Below are positions 1 to 7,194 of a stretch of 64,000 nucleotides of DNA, piece after piece. Made by a program: the position numbers and the translations under genes. Under the pieces are notes generated by a model. It had not been told where the DNA came from and did no database searches. It worked only from the letters and a program-made list of their open reading frames with translations. Position 1 is the first letter of the stretch. Each line of letters opens with the position of its first letter. This stretch comes from Pseudomonas sp. B21-028 (GTDB lineage Bacteria > Pseudomonadota > Gammaproteobacteria > Pseudomonadales > Pseudomonadaceae): NCBI RefSeq assembly GCF_024749045.1, contig NZ_CP087184.1, positions 1,364,001-1,428,000 of the forward strand, written 5' to 3'.

Positions 1-332
1 GCGGCGGACAGTCGGTGGCGTTGTTCGGCCTCAACGGCGGTCAGTTTCCCCCCGTCTCGACACAGGCAACGCTGACCCGTCGCCTTTACCCGGACGGTTC
101 GGAAAACGGCTACGACCATGCCAGTCATGTCCTGCACTGGGAAAACGGCCCGGCGACATTCACCGGTTCCCGTGAATCCCTCGAATTGACCATCGGCCCG
201 TCGAGGCTGGCGATGACACCTGAGGCCATCGACCTGCAACTGGGCGCTGTCGGCATCCGGCTCGACGCTTCCGGTGTGCACCTGAGCGGCCCGTTGGTGG
301 ATCACCAGGGGCGTGTCATCAGTACCGCATAA
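1..332 (+). CDS. Phage baseplate assembly protein V (P2 gpV-like), C-terminal part
   Basis: The reading frame is open to the left edge (frame beginning at base 3), so this is the 3' part of a gene that starts outside the window. The residues visible are Gly- and hydrophobic-rich beta-strand sequence typical of the end of the gpV baseplate spike protein, which forms the central puncturing device of contractile tails. The assignment rests mainly on position, because W, J and I follow in exact P2/R-pyocin order. The frame's first in-frame GTG (base 15) is probably internal. The function is inferred from synteny more than from a motif. Confidence 0.75.
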   Translation, partial: GGQSVALFGLNGGQFPPVSTQATLTRRLYPDGSENGYDHASHVLHWENGPATFTGSRESLELTIGPSRLAMTPEAIDLQLGAVGIRLDASGVHLSGPLVDHQGRVISTA

Positions 333-342
333 AGAGCTTCCC

Positions 343-675
343 ATGATCGGAATCGATAGAAACACCGGCGCCACGGTGGACGACTGGCCGCAGTTCGTCC
401 AACGCGCCACCCGGGCGCTCACCACTCCCTTGGGCACCCGCCAGAAACGCCCTTTGTATGGCTGCGCGCTCACGCAATTGCTGGGGCAGAACCTCGGTGA
501 TGACCTGCTGATTCTTGCCCAGAGCCACGCAGCCCAAGCCTTCTACAACCCCCACAACGGCATCGGCGATTTCGAGCCGCAGGTCATCGTCGCCAGCCGC
601 CAGGGCGCCGGATTGCTGCTGCGCTTCGCCGGCACCTGGAAAAACCGCAAACAGACTTTCGAGGTGGTGACATGA
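343..675 (+). CDS. Baseplate wedge protein W (P2 gpW / T4 gp25 family)
   Basis: This 110-residue protein has the gpW/gp25 lysozyme-like baseplate fold signature: an N-terminal IGIDRNTGATVDDW, then TPLGTRQKRPLYGC, the conserved (P)xGxR(xxR)PxYG segment. In contractile tails gp25/W nucleates sheath polymerisation on the baseplate. The frame is open from 313, but the ATG at 343, ten bases after the V stop, gives the family's usual N-terminus and is preceded by AAAGAG. The stop overlaps the next gene by four bases, as expected in a tail operon. Confidence 0.88.
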   Translation: MIGIDRNTGATVDDWPQFVQRATRALTTPLGTRQKRPLYGCALTQLLGQNLGDDLLILAQSHAAQAFYNPHNGIGDFEPQVIVASRQGAGLLLRFAGTWKNRKQTFEVVT

Positions 676-1667
676 GCATGTTGATACCCGGCCAGAACCA
701 ACTGGCCGAACCGGCCATCGTCACCGTCGACGCGTTCGAGGATCTGCTCGCCGAGTTCAAGACCTTCGTGGTCGAGTACGTCGGTGCACGCTCCCCCGAC
801 AGCGCGGCCAGATTGAAGGTCAGCCTGGAAAACGAAAGCGAATTGCTGACCCTGGCCCTCGAGGCCTTCTGCGTGCGCCTGCAAACCCACGAACGCAAAT
901 ACAACGCCCGGATCAAGCAGATGCTGGCGTGGTGGGCCACTGGCAGTAACCTCGATGCCCGCTTGGCCGATATGGGGCTCGAACGCCAGTTGCTCGACCC
1001 GGGTGACCCGGCGGCGTTCCCACCCATCGCCCCGGTCTACGAGAGCGACGATGACGCCCGGTTGCGTTACTACCTCGCGCCCCATGCCCCGGCGGCCGGG
1101 TCGCGCATGCAGTATCGACGGGAGATTTTCACCCTTGGCGAGCGGCCCGCAGTGAAGGTGGACAGCAGTGCGGCGGGGGTCGTGACGGTGACCTACACCT
1201 TCGACTCGGACGGGCTTGCAGCCCAGGTCAAGGACGGCAACGGACGCCGGACGGCACCGGGCGAAGTCACGGTGACGGTGCTGTCCCGCGAGGACGACGG
1301 CGTGCCCTCCCAGGCACTGCTCGACGGGGTCCGCCAGCATTTTGCCCGGCCCGATGTGCGACCGGAAACGGACCTGGTCATCGTCCAGGCCGCGCAGATC
1401 AAGCCCTACAAAATCCGCGTCGTGGCGAAGATCAATCCAGGCCCTGATTCGGGCTTGACCCAGGCAGCTGCGCAACGGCAATTGCAGGAATACGCCGAGG
1501 CGTGCCATCGCCTGGAGGGCCGGGTCGATCCAAGCTGGATCGACTACACATTGCACAGCGCCGGTGCGGTTCGGCTCGAGATTCTCGAACCGTTGGCGCC
1601 GATCGTGACAACGGCTTTCCAGGCGCCGTATTGCACGGGTGTCGAGGTGAAGGTGGACACGTTATGA
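672..1667 (+). CDS. Baseplate protein J (P2 gpJ-like)
   Basis: A 331-residue baseplate J-family protein, the wedge component at the baseplate edge. It contains the conserved run around residues 124-150 (ESDDDARLRYYLAP, SRMQYRR) and the late part where tail J proteins carry a beta-rich domain beginning KPYKIRVVAKI. It starts ATG inside the end of W (ATGA overlap) and ends in a second ATGA overlap with gene I, so W-J-I are translationally coupled. Length and order match P2 and R-type pyocins. Confidence 0.9.
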   Translation: MSMLIPGQNQLAEPAIVTVDAFEDLLAEFKTFVVEYVGARSPDSAARLKVSLENESELLTLALEAFCVRLQTHERKYNARIKQMLAWWATGSNLDARLADMGLERQLLDPGDPAAFPPIAPVYESDDDARLRYYLAPHAPAAGSRMQYRREIFTLGERPAVKVDSSAAGVVTVTYTFDSDGLAAQVKDGNGRRTAPGEVTVTVLSREDDGVPSQALLDGVRQHFARPDVRPETDLVIVQAAQIKPYKIRVVAKINPGPDSGLTQAAAQRQLQEYAEACHRLEGRVDPSWIDYTLHSAGAVRLEILEPLAPIVTTAFQAPYCTGVEVKVDTL

Positions 1668-2299
1668 GTGATGACACCCCGACCCCAAGCCTGCTGCCGG
1701 TCAATAGCTCAGCGCTGGAAAGGGCCCTGGATATCGGTTTTGCCCGGCTGCTCGAACGTATCGACCCGCCGTTTCCGAAGCTGATGAACCCGGCTGCAAC
1801 ACCTGCGGCGTTCCTGCCGTATCTCGCGGCGGATCGCGGGGTCAACGAGTGGAGCACCACGGCCCCAGAGGTTGAAAAGCGTCTGACCCTTGAACTTGCC
1901 TGGCCGACTGCACGGCAAGCCGGGACGCGCAAGGCACTGGAAAACGCGGCCAAGGGGCTGCAACTGGTGCCCGAAGTTCGCGCCTGGTATGAGCAAACGC
2001 CCGTTGGTTCGCCCTACAGCTTTTCCGTCAGGGCTTTTACCGAACAACCCTACAGCGAAGAAATCGACGCCCGTCTCGATCACCGTCTGGCTGACGCCAA
2101 AAGCGAGCGTGACACCTTGACGGTGTCGGTCGGCTTGAGCGCATTCGGCAAGCACGTCATCGGCGCCGCCACGCTGTGCGGTGAACTGACCACGGTTTAC
2201 CCGATCGTCATCGAAGGACTGGAAGCCTCGGGACAAGTCTTCATGGCTGCCGGGCTCTACGCCGTCGAAATATCCACCATTTATCCAGAGGGGGCCTGA
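1664..2299 (+). CDS. Tail protein I (P2 gpI-like)
   Basis: A 211-residue gpI-family protein that links the baseplate wedge to the tail fibres. The sequence LLPVNSSALERALD at the N-terminus and FLPYLAADRGVNEW around residue 47 are hallmarks of gpI. The frame extends upstream to 1502, but the ATG at 1664 overlaps the J stop by four bases and gives the family length. The fibre gene follows immediately with no gap. Confidence 0.9.
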   Translation: MSDDTPTPSLLPVNSSALERALDIGFARLLERIDPPFPKLMNPAATPAAFLPYLAADRGVNEWSTTAPEVEKRLTLELAWPTARQAGTRKALENAAKGLQLVPEVRAWYEQTPVGSPYSFSVRAFTEQPYSEEIDARLDHRLADAKSERDTLTVSVGLSAFGKHVIGAATLCGELTTVYPIVIEGLEASGQVFMAAGLYAVEISTIYPEGA

Positions 2300-3847
2300 A
2301 TGGCTGACTATTACACCCTGCTTACCGATGCAGGCATCGCCTACGAAACCGCCTGCAAGGCGGCGGGCACACCCATCAAACTCTCGCAGATATCCGTCGG
2401 AGACGGCGGTGGTGCGGTCTACAACCCGGCTGCAACCGCTACAGCACTCAAGCGCGAAGTCTGGCGCGGGCCGCTCAATGCGTTGTTCCAGGATGAGAAA
2501 AATCCGAGTTGGTTGCTGGCCGAAGTGACCATCCCGCCTGAAGTGGGCGGCTGGTATGTGCGTGAGGCCGGGATCTGGACCGATACCGGGGTTCTGTATG
2601 CGATTGTCAAATATCCGGAGTCGTTCAAGCCGGTGTTGGCGACGTCTGGTTCGGGGAAAGAGTTTTATATCCGGTCGATTTTCGAGACCAGTAATGCGGC
2701 GTTGGTGACGTTGCTGATTGACGATACGGTAGTCAAGGCGACGCGGGCTTGGGTCAGCAGTTATGTCGCTGATGAACTTGCCAAGCTCGACAGGAAGCAG
2801 TCGGTGCGGGTGGCGACCACGGCGAATATTGTTTTGAGTGGTGCTCAGACTATTGATGGTGTCGCAGTGGTTGCCGGGGACCGGGTGCTCGTTAAGTCCC
2901 AGACGTTGGCGAAAGATAATGGCATTTATGCAGTCGCTAACAACGCCTGGGTTCGGGCAAAGGATGCCGATGCGAATGCCGAGGTTACTTCGGGCTTGAT
3001 TGTCTCGGTGGAGGAGGGCGCGGCACTCGCCAATACGATCTGGCAATTGATTACTGATGGTGGGATTGTATTGGGTGCTACGGCGTTGATGTTTCAAAAC
3101 GTCACTCAAGGATTTGCACCGATTAACTCTCCAGCTTTACAAGGAACGCCTACAGCTCAAACAGCGGCTCAGTTCGATAACACGAACAAGCTTGCTACGA
3201 ACTTGTTCGTGCAACGGGCTCTGGGTAATCTTAGTGCCGCTATAGCTATCACCGATACGATCAGCCTGACGGCTGCGCATTGTGGCTTCCTATTGGTTGG
3301 GTCTGTTGGACTTCTTGGTAAAGTTGTAACGTTACCACCCATCAGCGGGCTACCTACCGGCGCGACGATCCATTTTTCTGCCGGTGTCGCTGATACCACT
3401 ATTGCGGCGGCTGAGTCCGACATCATAGGTCCGAACGTAGGTGCGACGGGGTCAACTATCACCTCATTTTCCATTGGCGCCCTTGATTCAGTCACTCTTG
3501 TGAATGTCGGATCAGGTTGGCGAATGGTTGGCGGTTCTCACCTTAACAAACATAGCAGCCAGTTTGGCGCGAGCCTTGTTGCCAATGGCTATCAGAAACT
3601 CCCGAGCGGTCTGATTATCCAGTGGGGCACCGCCGGTAATGCAAACGGATTCGGGACGTGGACTTACCCGATAGCATTTCCAAACGCGGCTTTTCGTGTG
3701 TTTGCCAGTAACGACGGCACGGCTTCTGGTGCCAGCATGTATGCATGTGGAGCCCATCCCTCTGGAACCCCTAAAGTATCAGCCATCATTGCGAGTCAGT
3801 TGGCAACTGGAGGGGACGCCATTTTCCTGTTTGCCATCGGTTACTGA
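2300..3847 (+). CDS. Tail fibre protein of module 1 (P2 gpH-like, receptor binding)
   Basis: A 515-residue tail fibre that decides target-cell specificity. Residues 1-160 are the tail-collar/fibre attachment domain (DUF3751-like; MADYYTLLTDAGIAYE, then GGWYVREAGIW). The middle carries a fibre segment INSPALQGTPTAQTAAQFDN and the end (about 430-515) is a gp53-like C-terminal receptor-binding domain ending in an aromatic residue after FAIG. From about base 2650 the DNA becomes clearly richer in A and T than the baseplate genes, which fits exchange of the distal half by horizontal transfer. The adjacent chaperone gene is its likely assembly partner. Confidence 0.88.
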   Translation: MADYYTLLTDAGIAYETACKAAGTPIKLSQISVGDGGGAVYNPAATATALKREVWRGPLNALFQDEKNPSWLLAEVTIPPEVGGWYVREAGIWTDTGVLYAIVKYPESFKPVLATSGSGKEFYIRSIFETSNAALVTLLIDDTVVKATRAWVSSYVADELAKLDRKQSVRVATTANIVLSGAQTIDGVAVVAGDRVLVKSQTLAKDNGIYAVANNAWVRAKDADANAEVTSGLIVSVEEGAALANTIWQLITDGGIVLGATALMFQNVTQGFAPINSPALQGTPTAQTAAQFDNTNKLATNLFVQRALGNLSAAIAITDTISLTAAHCGFLLVGSVGLLGKVVTLPPISGLPTGATIHFSAGVADTTIAAAESDIIGPNVGATGSTITSFSIGALDSVTLVNVGSGWRMVGGSHLNKHSSQFGASLVANGYQKLPSGLIIQWGTAGNANGFGTWTYPIAFPNAAFRVFASNDGTASGASMYACGAHPSGTPKVSAIIASQLATGGDAIFLFAIGY

Positions 3848-3928
3848 CATTCAGGATAAGAAACACTATTAAAGTAAAAACTACTTCATCAGTCCTGGAT
3901 ACAGGGAGTGTGAGTGCGAGGTGAGAAG

Positions 3929-4366
3929 ATGACTCTTTTTTCAAGCAAGACAACGGGGGGGTTCTACGATGACTTCATCCATTCTGTTGCGCAGATCCCC
4001 GAGGATGCGGTTGAAATAACCCGAGAGCGCCATACAGAGCTTCTTGAGGGGCAGTCCTTAGGGAAGCGGATTTCAAGTGGCGAAGATGGCTATCCAATAT
4101 TGGTCGATCCACCTGCGCAATCGCCTGAGTCTTTAGCAACAATTGAGCGAGGATGGCGTGACGGCCAACTTGTTGTGAGCGATGGCATGGTTGCACGGCA
4201 TCGCGACGAGTTGGAGGATGGACGAGTGACTACTCTTTCTGTCGAACAATACTCGGAGCTTCAAGCGTATCGCCGGTCGCTACGCAATTGGCCGGAGTCC
4301 GGGGAGTTTCCTATGCTCGACCATCGTCCGATAGCCCCGTTCTGGCTACCTGAACAGCCCCAATAA
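3929..4366 (+). CDS. Tail fibre assembly chaperone of module 1
   Basis: A 145-residue protein of the tail fibre assembly family (P2 gpG / T4 gp38-like), needed for trimerisation or maturation of the upstream fibre. A GFYD motif near the N-terminus (residues 10-13), the segment around residues 24-35 (ITRERHTELLEG, typical of these chaperones) and the segment around 45-60 containing a proline-rich DPPAQSPES support the call. The frame begins at 3914, but the ATG at 3929 is preceded by GAGGTGAG, a good ribosome site. Base composition is AT-rich like the end of the fibre gene, so the two were probably acquired together. Two terminators follow. Confidence 0.85.
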   Translation: MTLFSSKTTGGFYDDFIHSVAQIPEDAVEITRERHTELLEGQSLGKRISSGEDGYPILVDPPAQSPESLATIERGWRDGQLVVSDGMVARHRDELEDGRVTTLSVEQYSELQAYRRSLRNWPESGEFPMLDHRPIAPFWLPEQPQ

Positions 4367-4392
4367 ACGCCCCGCATCAACGGGGCGTTTTC
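4365..4392 (+). terminator. Intrinsic terminator after the fibre chaperone
   Basis: A perfect 10-bp stem (4365-4374 with 4381-4390) with a six-base loop ends in a short T run. It starts within the stop codon of the chaperone gene. Confidence 0.85.
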
Positions 4393-4410
4393 TTATCCGT
4401 CAAAACCCTG

Positions 4411-4436
4411 AAAGCCCCTTCCCGAAGGGGCTTTTT
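4411..4436 (+). terminator. Second intrinsic terminator, tandem
   Basis: A second perfect stem (4411-4420 with 4425-4434), loop CCCG, followed by TT. Tandem terminators here would separate fibre expression from the sheath-tube operon, which must then have its own promoter or depend on read-through or antitermination. Confidence 0.8.
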
Positions 4437-4455
4437 CGTATCTGGAGAAACCCAA

Positions 4456-4665
4456 ATGGCATTACGCCAAACCTACACCGTACTCGTCCCATTCCCCACC
4501 GGCGGCGGCCACTGGTCGACCATCGATCAGGAACTCGATCTGCTCGACGTCGAGGCCAGCGCCCTGCACAGCGCCGGTCGCCTGGAACTGAAAAAAGCCG
4601 AGGCCGTTGAGCCGGCTTCCACACCCACCAAGGCCCAGAAGGCCGCTACCAAGAAGGCTGAATAA
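4456..4665 (+). CDS. Small hypothetical protein preceding the sheath gene
   Basis: A 69-residue protein that I do not recognise as a named family. Residues 1-45 are compact and mixed; residues 46-69 are a Lys/Ala/Pro/Thr-rich tail. A GGAG ribosome site lies in front of the ATG. It occupies the slot just upstream of the sheath gene that DUF2635 (Mu gp38-like) holds in module 2, and both proteins are short with a basic Ala/Lys-rich C-terminus. A tail-associated role is inferred from this position only. Confidence 0.7.
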   Translation: MALRQTYTVLVPFPTGGGHWSTIDQELDLLDVEASALHSAGRLELKKAEAVEPASTPTKAQKAATKKAE

Positions 4666-4667
4666 CC

Positions 4668-5834
4668 ATGGCTGAGGTTTTGAACTTCGAGCACAACGGC
4701 ATTACCGTCAATGCCACCGAATCCCCGGAGGCCATGGGTGGCCTGGGGGACAACGTCATCGGGCTGGTCGGCACCGCGCCGAAGGCCGATCCGCTGATTC
4801 CGCGCAATGCCCCGTTCCGCATCAACAGTTTCACCACCCAGGCGTTGCTCGATCCGACCGGCACTGAGGCCGGTACGCTGTATCACGCGGTGTTCCAGAT
4901 CCTCAAAGTGGTCAAGGTGCCGGTCTATGTGGTCATCGTCGAAGAGGGCGCCACCCCCGCCGATACGCAGAACAACGTCATCGGCGGCATCGAAGCGCAG
5001 ACTGGTCGCAAGCTGGGCCTGGCGGCCTTGAGTGGCGTGGCAGAAGACCTGACCATCATTGGCGCGCCGGGCTTCACCGGCACCAAGGCGGTGGCCAGTG
5101 AGTTCGCCTCGTTCGGCAAGCGCATCAAGGCTCGCGTAGTACTCGACGGCAAGGATGCCGCGGTCGCCGATCAAGTGACCTACAGCCAGGAACTCGGCGG
5201 CGCCGACCTTGGTTTCGACCGTTGCCTGGTGGTGCACAACATGCCGGCGGTGTACTCCAAGGCCGCGAAGAAAAACGTCTTCCTGGCCCCATCGAGCCTG
5301 GCCATCGCCGCGCTCGCCAAGGTCAAGCAATGGGAGAGCCCGGGCAACCAGGTGACCTACGCCGAAGACGTCTCGCGCACCGTGGAATACAACATCCTCG
5401 ACACCTCCACCGAAGGCGACCTGCTCAACCGCTACGGCATCAGCTATTACGCCCGGACCATCCTCGGCGGCTTCTCGCTGCTGGGCAACCGCTCCATCAC
5501 CGGCAAGTTCATCAGCTACGTCGGCCTGGAAGATGCCATCAGCCGCAAGCTGGTCAAGGCTGGCCAGAAGGCCATGGCGAAGAACCTGACCAAGTCCTTC
5601 ATGGACCAGGAGGTCAAGCGCATCAACGACTGGCTGCAAACCTTGGTGGCCGATGAAACCATCCCGGGCGGCAGCGTCTACCTGCATCCGGAACTCAACA
5701 GTGTCGAGAAGTACAAGAACGGCACCTGGTACGTGGTGATCGATTACGGCCGCTACGCGCCGAACGAACACATGATTTATCAACTCAACGCCCGCGATGA
5801 AATCATCGAGCAGTTCCTGGAGGACGTTCTCTAA
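4668..5834 (+). CDS. Contractile tail sheath protein (P2 FI-like)
   Basis: The 388-residue sheath subunit polymerises around the tube and contracts to drive it through the target envelope. The sequence from NNVIGGIEAQTG (about residue 104) through the C-terminal segment GGSVYLHPELNSVEKY and the terminal NARDEIIEQFLEDVL is typical of P2 FI / pyocin R sheaths. It starts three bases after the preceding stop and its own stop overlaps the tube ATG by one base, keeping sheath and tube coupled. The sheath of module 2 is a different, longer Mu L-type protein. Confidence 0.93.
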   Translation: MAEVLNFEHNGITVNATESPEAMGGLGDNVIGLVGTAPKADPLIPRNAPFRINSFTTQALLDPTGTEAGTLYHAVFQILKVVKVPVYVVIVEEGATPADTQNNVIGGIEAQTGRKLGLAALSGVAEDLTIIGAPGFTGTKAVASEFASFGKRIKARVVLDGKDAAVADQVTYSQELGGADLGFDRCLVVHNMPAVYSKAAKKNVFLAPSSLAIAALAKVKQWESPGNQVTYAEDVSRTVEYNILDTSTEGDLLNRYGISYYARTILGGFSLLGNRSITGKFISYVGLEDAISRKLVKAGQKAMAKNLTKSFMDQEVKRINDWLQTLVADETIPGGSVYLHPELNSVEKYKNGTWYVVIDYGRYAPNEHMIYQLNARDEIIEQFLEDVL

Positions 5835-6340
5835 TGTTTACCAACCGCGTAAGACAGGCCATCGCGGCCACCCTGCAAGGCCTGCCGTTGTCGGCGACCG
5901 TGGAAGAATTCACCCCGCCGAAGATCGAGTTCGACATGGAAGAAATGCGCGGCGGGCGCTTCATCACCGAGGAAATGGCCAAGGGTGGCAAGGCGCTCAA
6001 TGCCAAGCTCAGCCTGCAAGGTGTCGGCCCGGAAGTCATGCTGGCGCTGGGCGTCAGCGTCGGTGACGACATCCTGCTGAACGTGCGTGAAGCCGGCCAG
6101 GATCAGGATGGCAACACCTGGTTCACCTACCACACCGTCGGCGGCAAGCTGAAATCCCTGGAAGAGACCGCGCTGAAGATGGGCGAGAAGCCCAAGACCA
6201 ATCTCGAGCTGTCGTGCCGCACCTACAACCGCCTGGAAAACGGCGTTCCGGTGATCGACATCGACGTGCGTACCCAGAAGTTCGTGCTCAACGGCGTCGA
6301 CATTCTCGGCGATGCGCGCCGTGCGGTGCTGTTGCCTTGA
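5834..6340 (+). CDS. Major tail tube protein (P2 FII-like)
   Basis: This 168-residue tube subunit forms the inner hollow tube of the tail. The phrases FTPPKIEFDMEEMRGGRF near residue 28-45 and SCRTYNRLENGVPVIDIDV towards the end are characteristic of P2 FII. It follows the sheath with a one-base overlap (TAATG). A REP pair and then the assembly chaperone E lie downstream. Confidence 0.92.
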   Translation: MFTNRVRQAIAATLQGLPLSATVEEFTPPKIEFDMEEMRGGRFITEEMAKGGKALNAKLSLQGVGPEVMLALGVSVGDDILLNVREAGQDQDGNTWFTYHTVGGKLKSLEETALKMGEKPKTNLELSCRTYNRLENGVPVIDIDVRTQKFVLNGVDILGDARRAVLLP

Positions 6341-6359
6341 ACCTCAGTTGAACACCGTC

Positions 6360-6451
6360 CCTGTGGGAGCGAGCCTGCTCGCGATAGCGGTGTGCCAGAC
6401 ACCTTGATGCTGAAGGTCCTGGCGCATTCGCGAGCAGGCTCGCTCCCACAA
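6360..6451. repeat. REP inverted pair (BIME) between tube and chaperone genes
   Basis: Two inverted copies of the Pseudomonas REP core (CTGTGGGAGCGAGCCTGCTC and its complement) face each other across about 40 bases, so the transcript can fold into a long hairpin. It sits inside the tail operon after the tube gene. Confidence 0.9.
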
Positions 6452-6481
6452 GGGGCCCACATTCACCCAAGGAATTGATTC

Positions 6482-7066
6482 ATGTCCTGGACGCCTCCCC
6501 AACACCTTCTGCTGTCACCTATCACCGGTGACGACGGATCGCAGATCGACCAGCTGCAACTCAAACCCCTGTTCTACGCCGCGCAGAAAGACGCCCTGGC
6601 CCGTGCCGGCGACGATGAGGACGACCAGTTTTTCGAGCTGGCCAGGTTGGCCACCGGCCTGTCGGCCAAGGAGCTGGATCAGCTCAAGCGCCCGGACTAC
6701 GTGAGCATCGCCCAGTACGTGCACGACATGTCGACCCGTCCGGCGGCGTATTTCCTCGAACAGGTAGCCGAAGCGGACCACGCACCGGCCGATCACGACC
6801 AAGTGCAATTGCTGCAACCGCTCAACGTGGCAGGTCGCAGCGTGACGTCGCTGGCCCTGGAAATGCCGGTGCTGCGGGCCACCAAGGCGATGAAGAAGCT
6901 GAAGACGGCCAAGGAACGCGCCGAATTCATCACCGCCCACTGCACCGGCCTGATGCTGCCCGACCTGGACCTGCTGACCGTGCCCGACTGGACACAACTG
7001 CAGGTGCGCATCGACGATTTTTTAAACAAACCGGCGGACTTCTTTCGGAGCGCGACATCGAAGTGA
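6482..7066 (+). CDS. Tail assembly chaperone E (P2 gpE-like, zero frame, internally duplicated)
   Basis: This 194-residue protein coats the tape measure before tube assembly. P2 gpE is only about half this length; here two copies of the fold are fused. The segment TGLSAKELDQLKRPDYVSIA (about 60-80) aligns with TGLMLPDLDLLTVPDWTQLQ (about 157-176), each followed by a Pro-Ala-aromatic ending. At the very 3' end lies a slippery run GATTTTTTAAAC (7016-7027) that allows the longer E-E' product. It lies between tube and tape measure, as in all long-tailed phages. Confidence 0.88.
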   Translation: MSWTPPQHLLLSPITGDDGSQIDQLQLKPLFYAAQKDALARAGDDEDDQFFELARLATGLSAKELDQLKRPDYVSIAQYVHDMSTRPAAYFLEQVAEADHAPADHDQVQLLQPLNVAGRSVTSLALEMPVLRATKAMKKLKTAKERAEFITAHCTGLMLPDLDLLTVPDWTQLQVRIDDFLNKPADFFRSATSK

Positions 7067-7188
7067 TCCTCGATGTGGTGCCGCTCATTTACCCGGTAAG
7101 TGAGGCGGAGATTCTGGAATGGGACGCCGGCAAGGCATTGCGCCGTTACGACATCGCGATCACTCGCCTTGGCGTGAAACAGGAGTAG
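6482..7188 (+). CDS. E-E' fusion made by programmed -1 frameshift
   Basis: Reading shifts by -1 at T TTA AAC (7021-7027; an overlapping T TTT TTA heptamer starts at 7018). The new frame runs to a TAG at 7186-7188 and adds about 54 residues, including the segments DIEVILDVVPLIYPVSEAEIL and ending GVKQE, which resembles the E' extension of P2-type chaperones. It stops just before the tape measure ATG at 7195. Frameshifting at this position is conserved across tailed phages; its use here is inferred from the heptamer and the open -1 frame. Confidence 0.82.
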
Positions 7189-7194
7189 AGCGGG

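Noticed and set aside
1709..3109. Minus-strand frame of 466 codons across genes I and fibre 1
   Set aside because: Shadow frame of two recognisable + strand genes.
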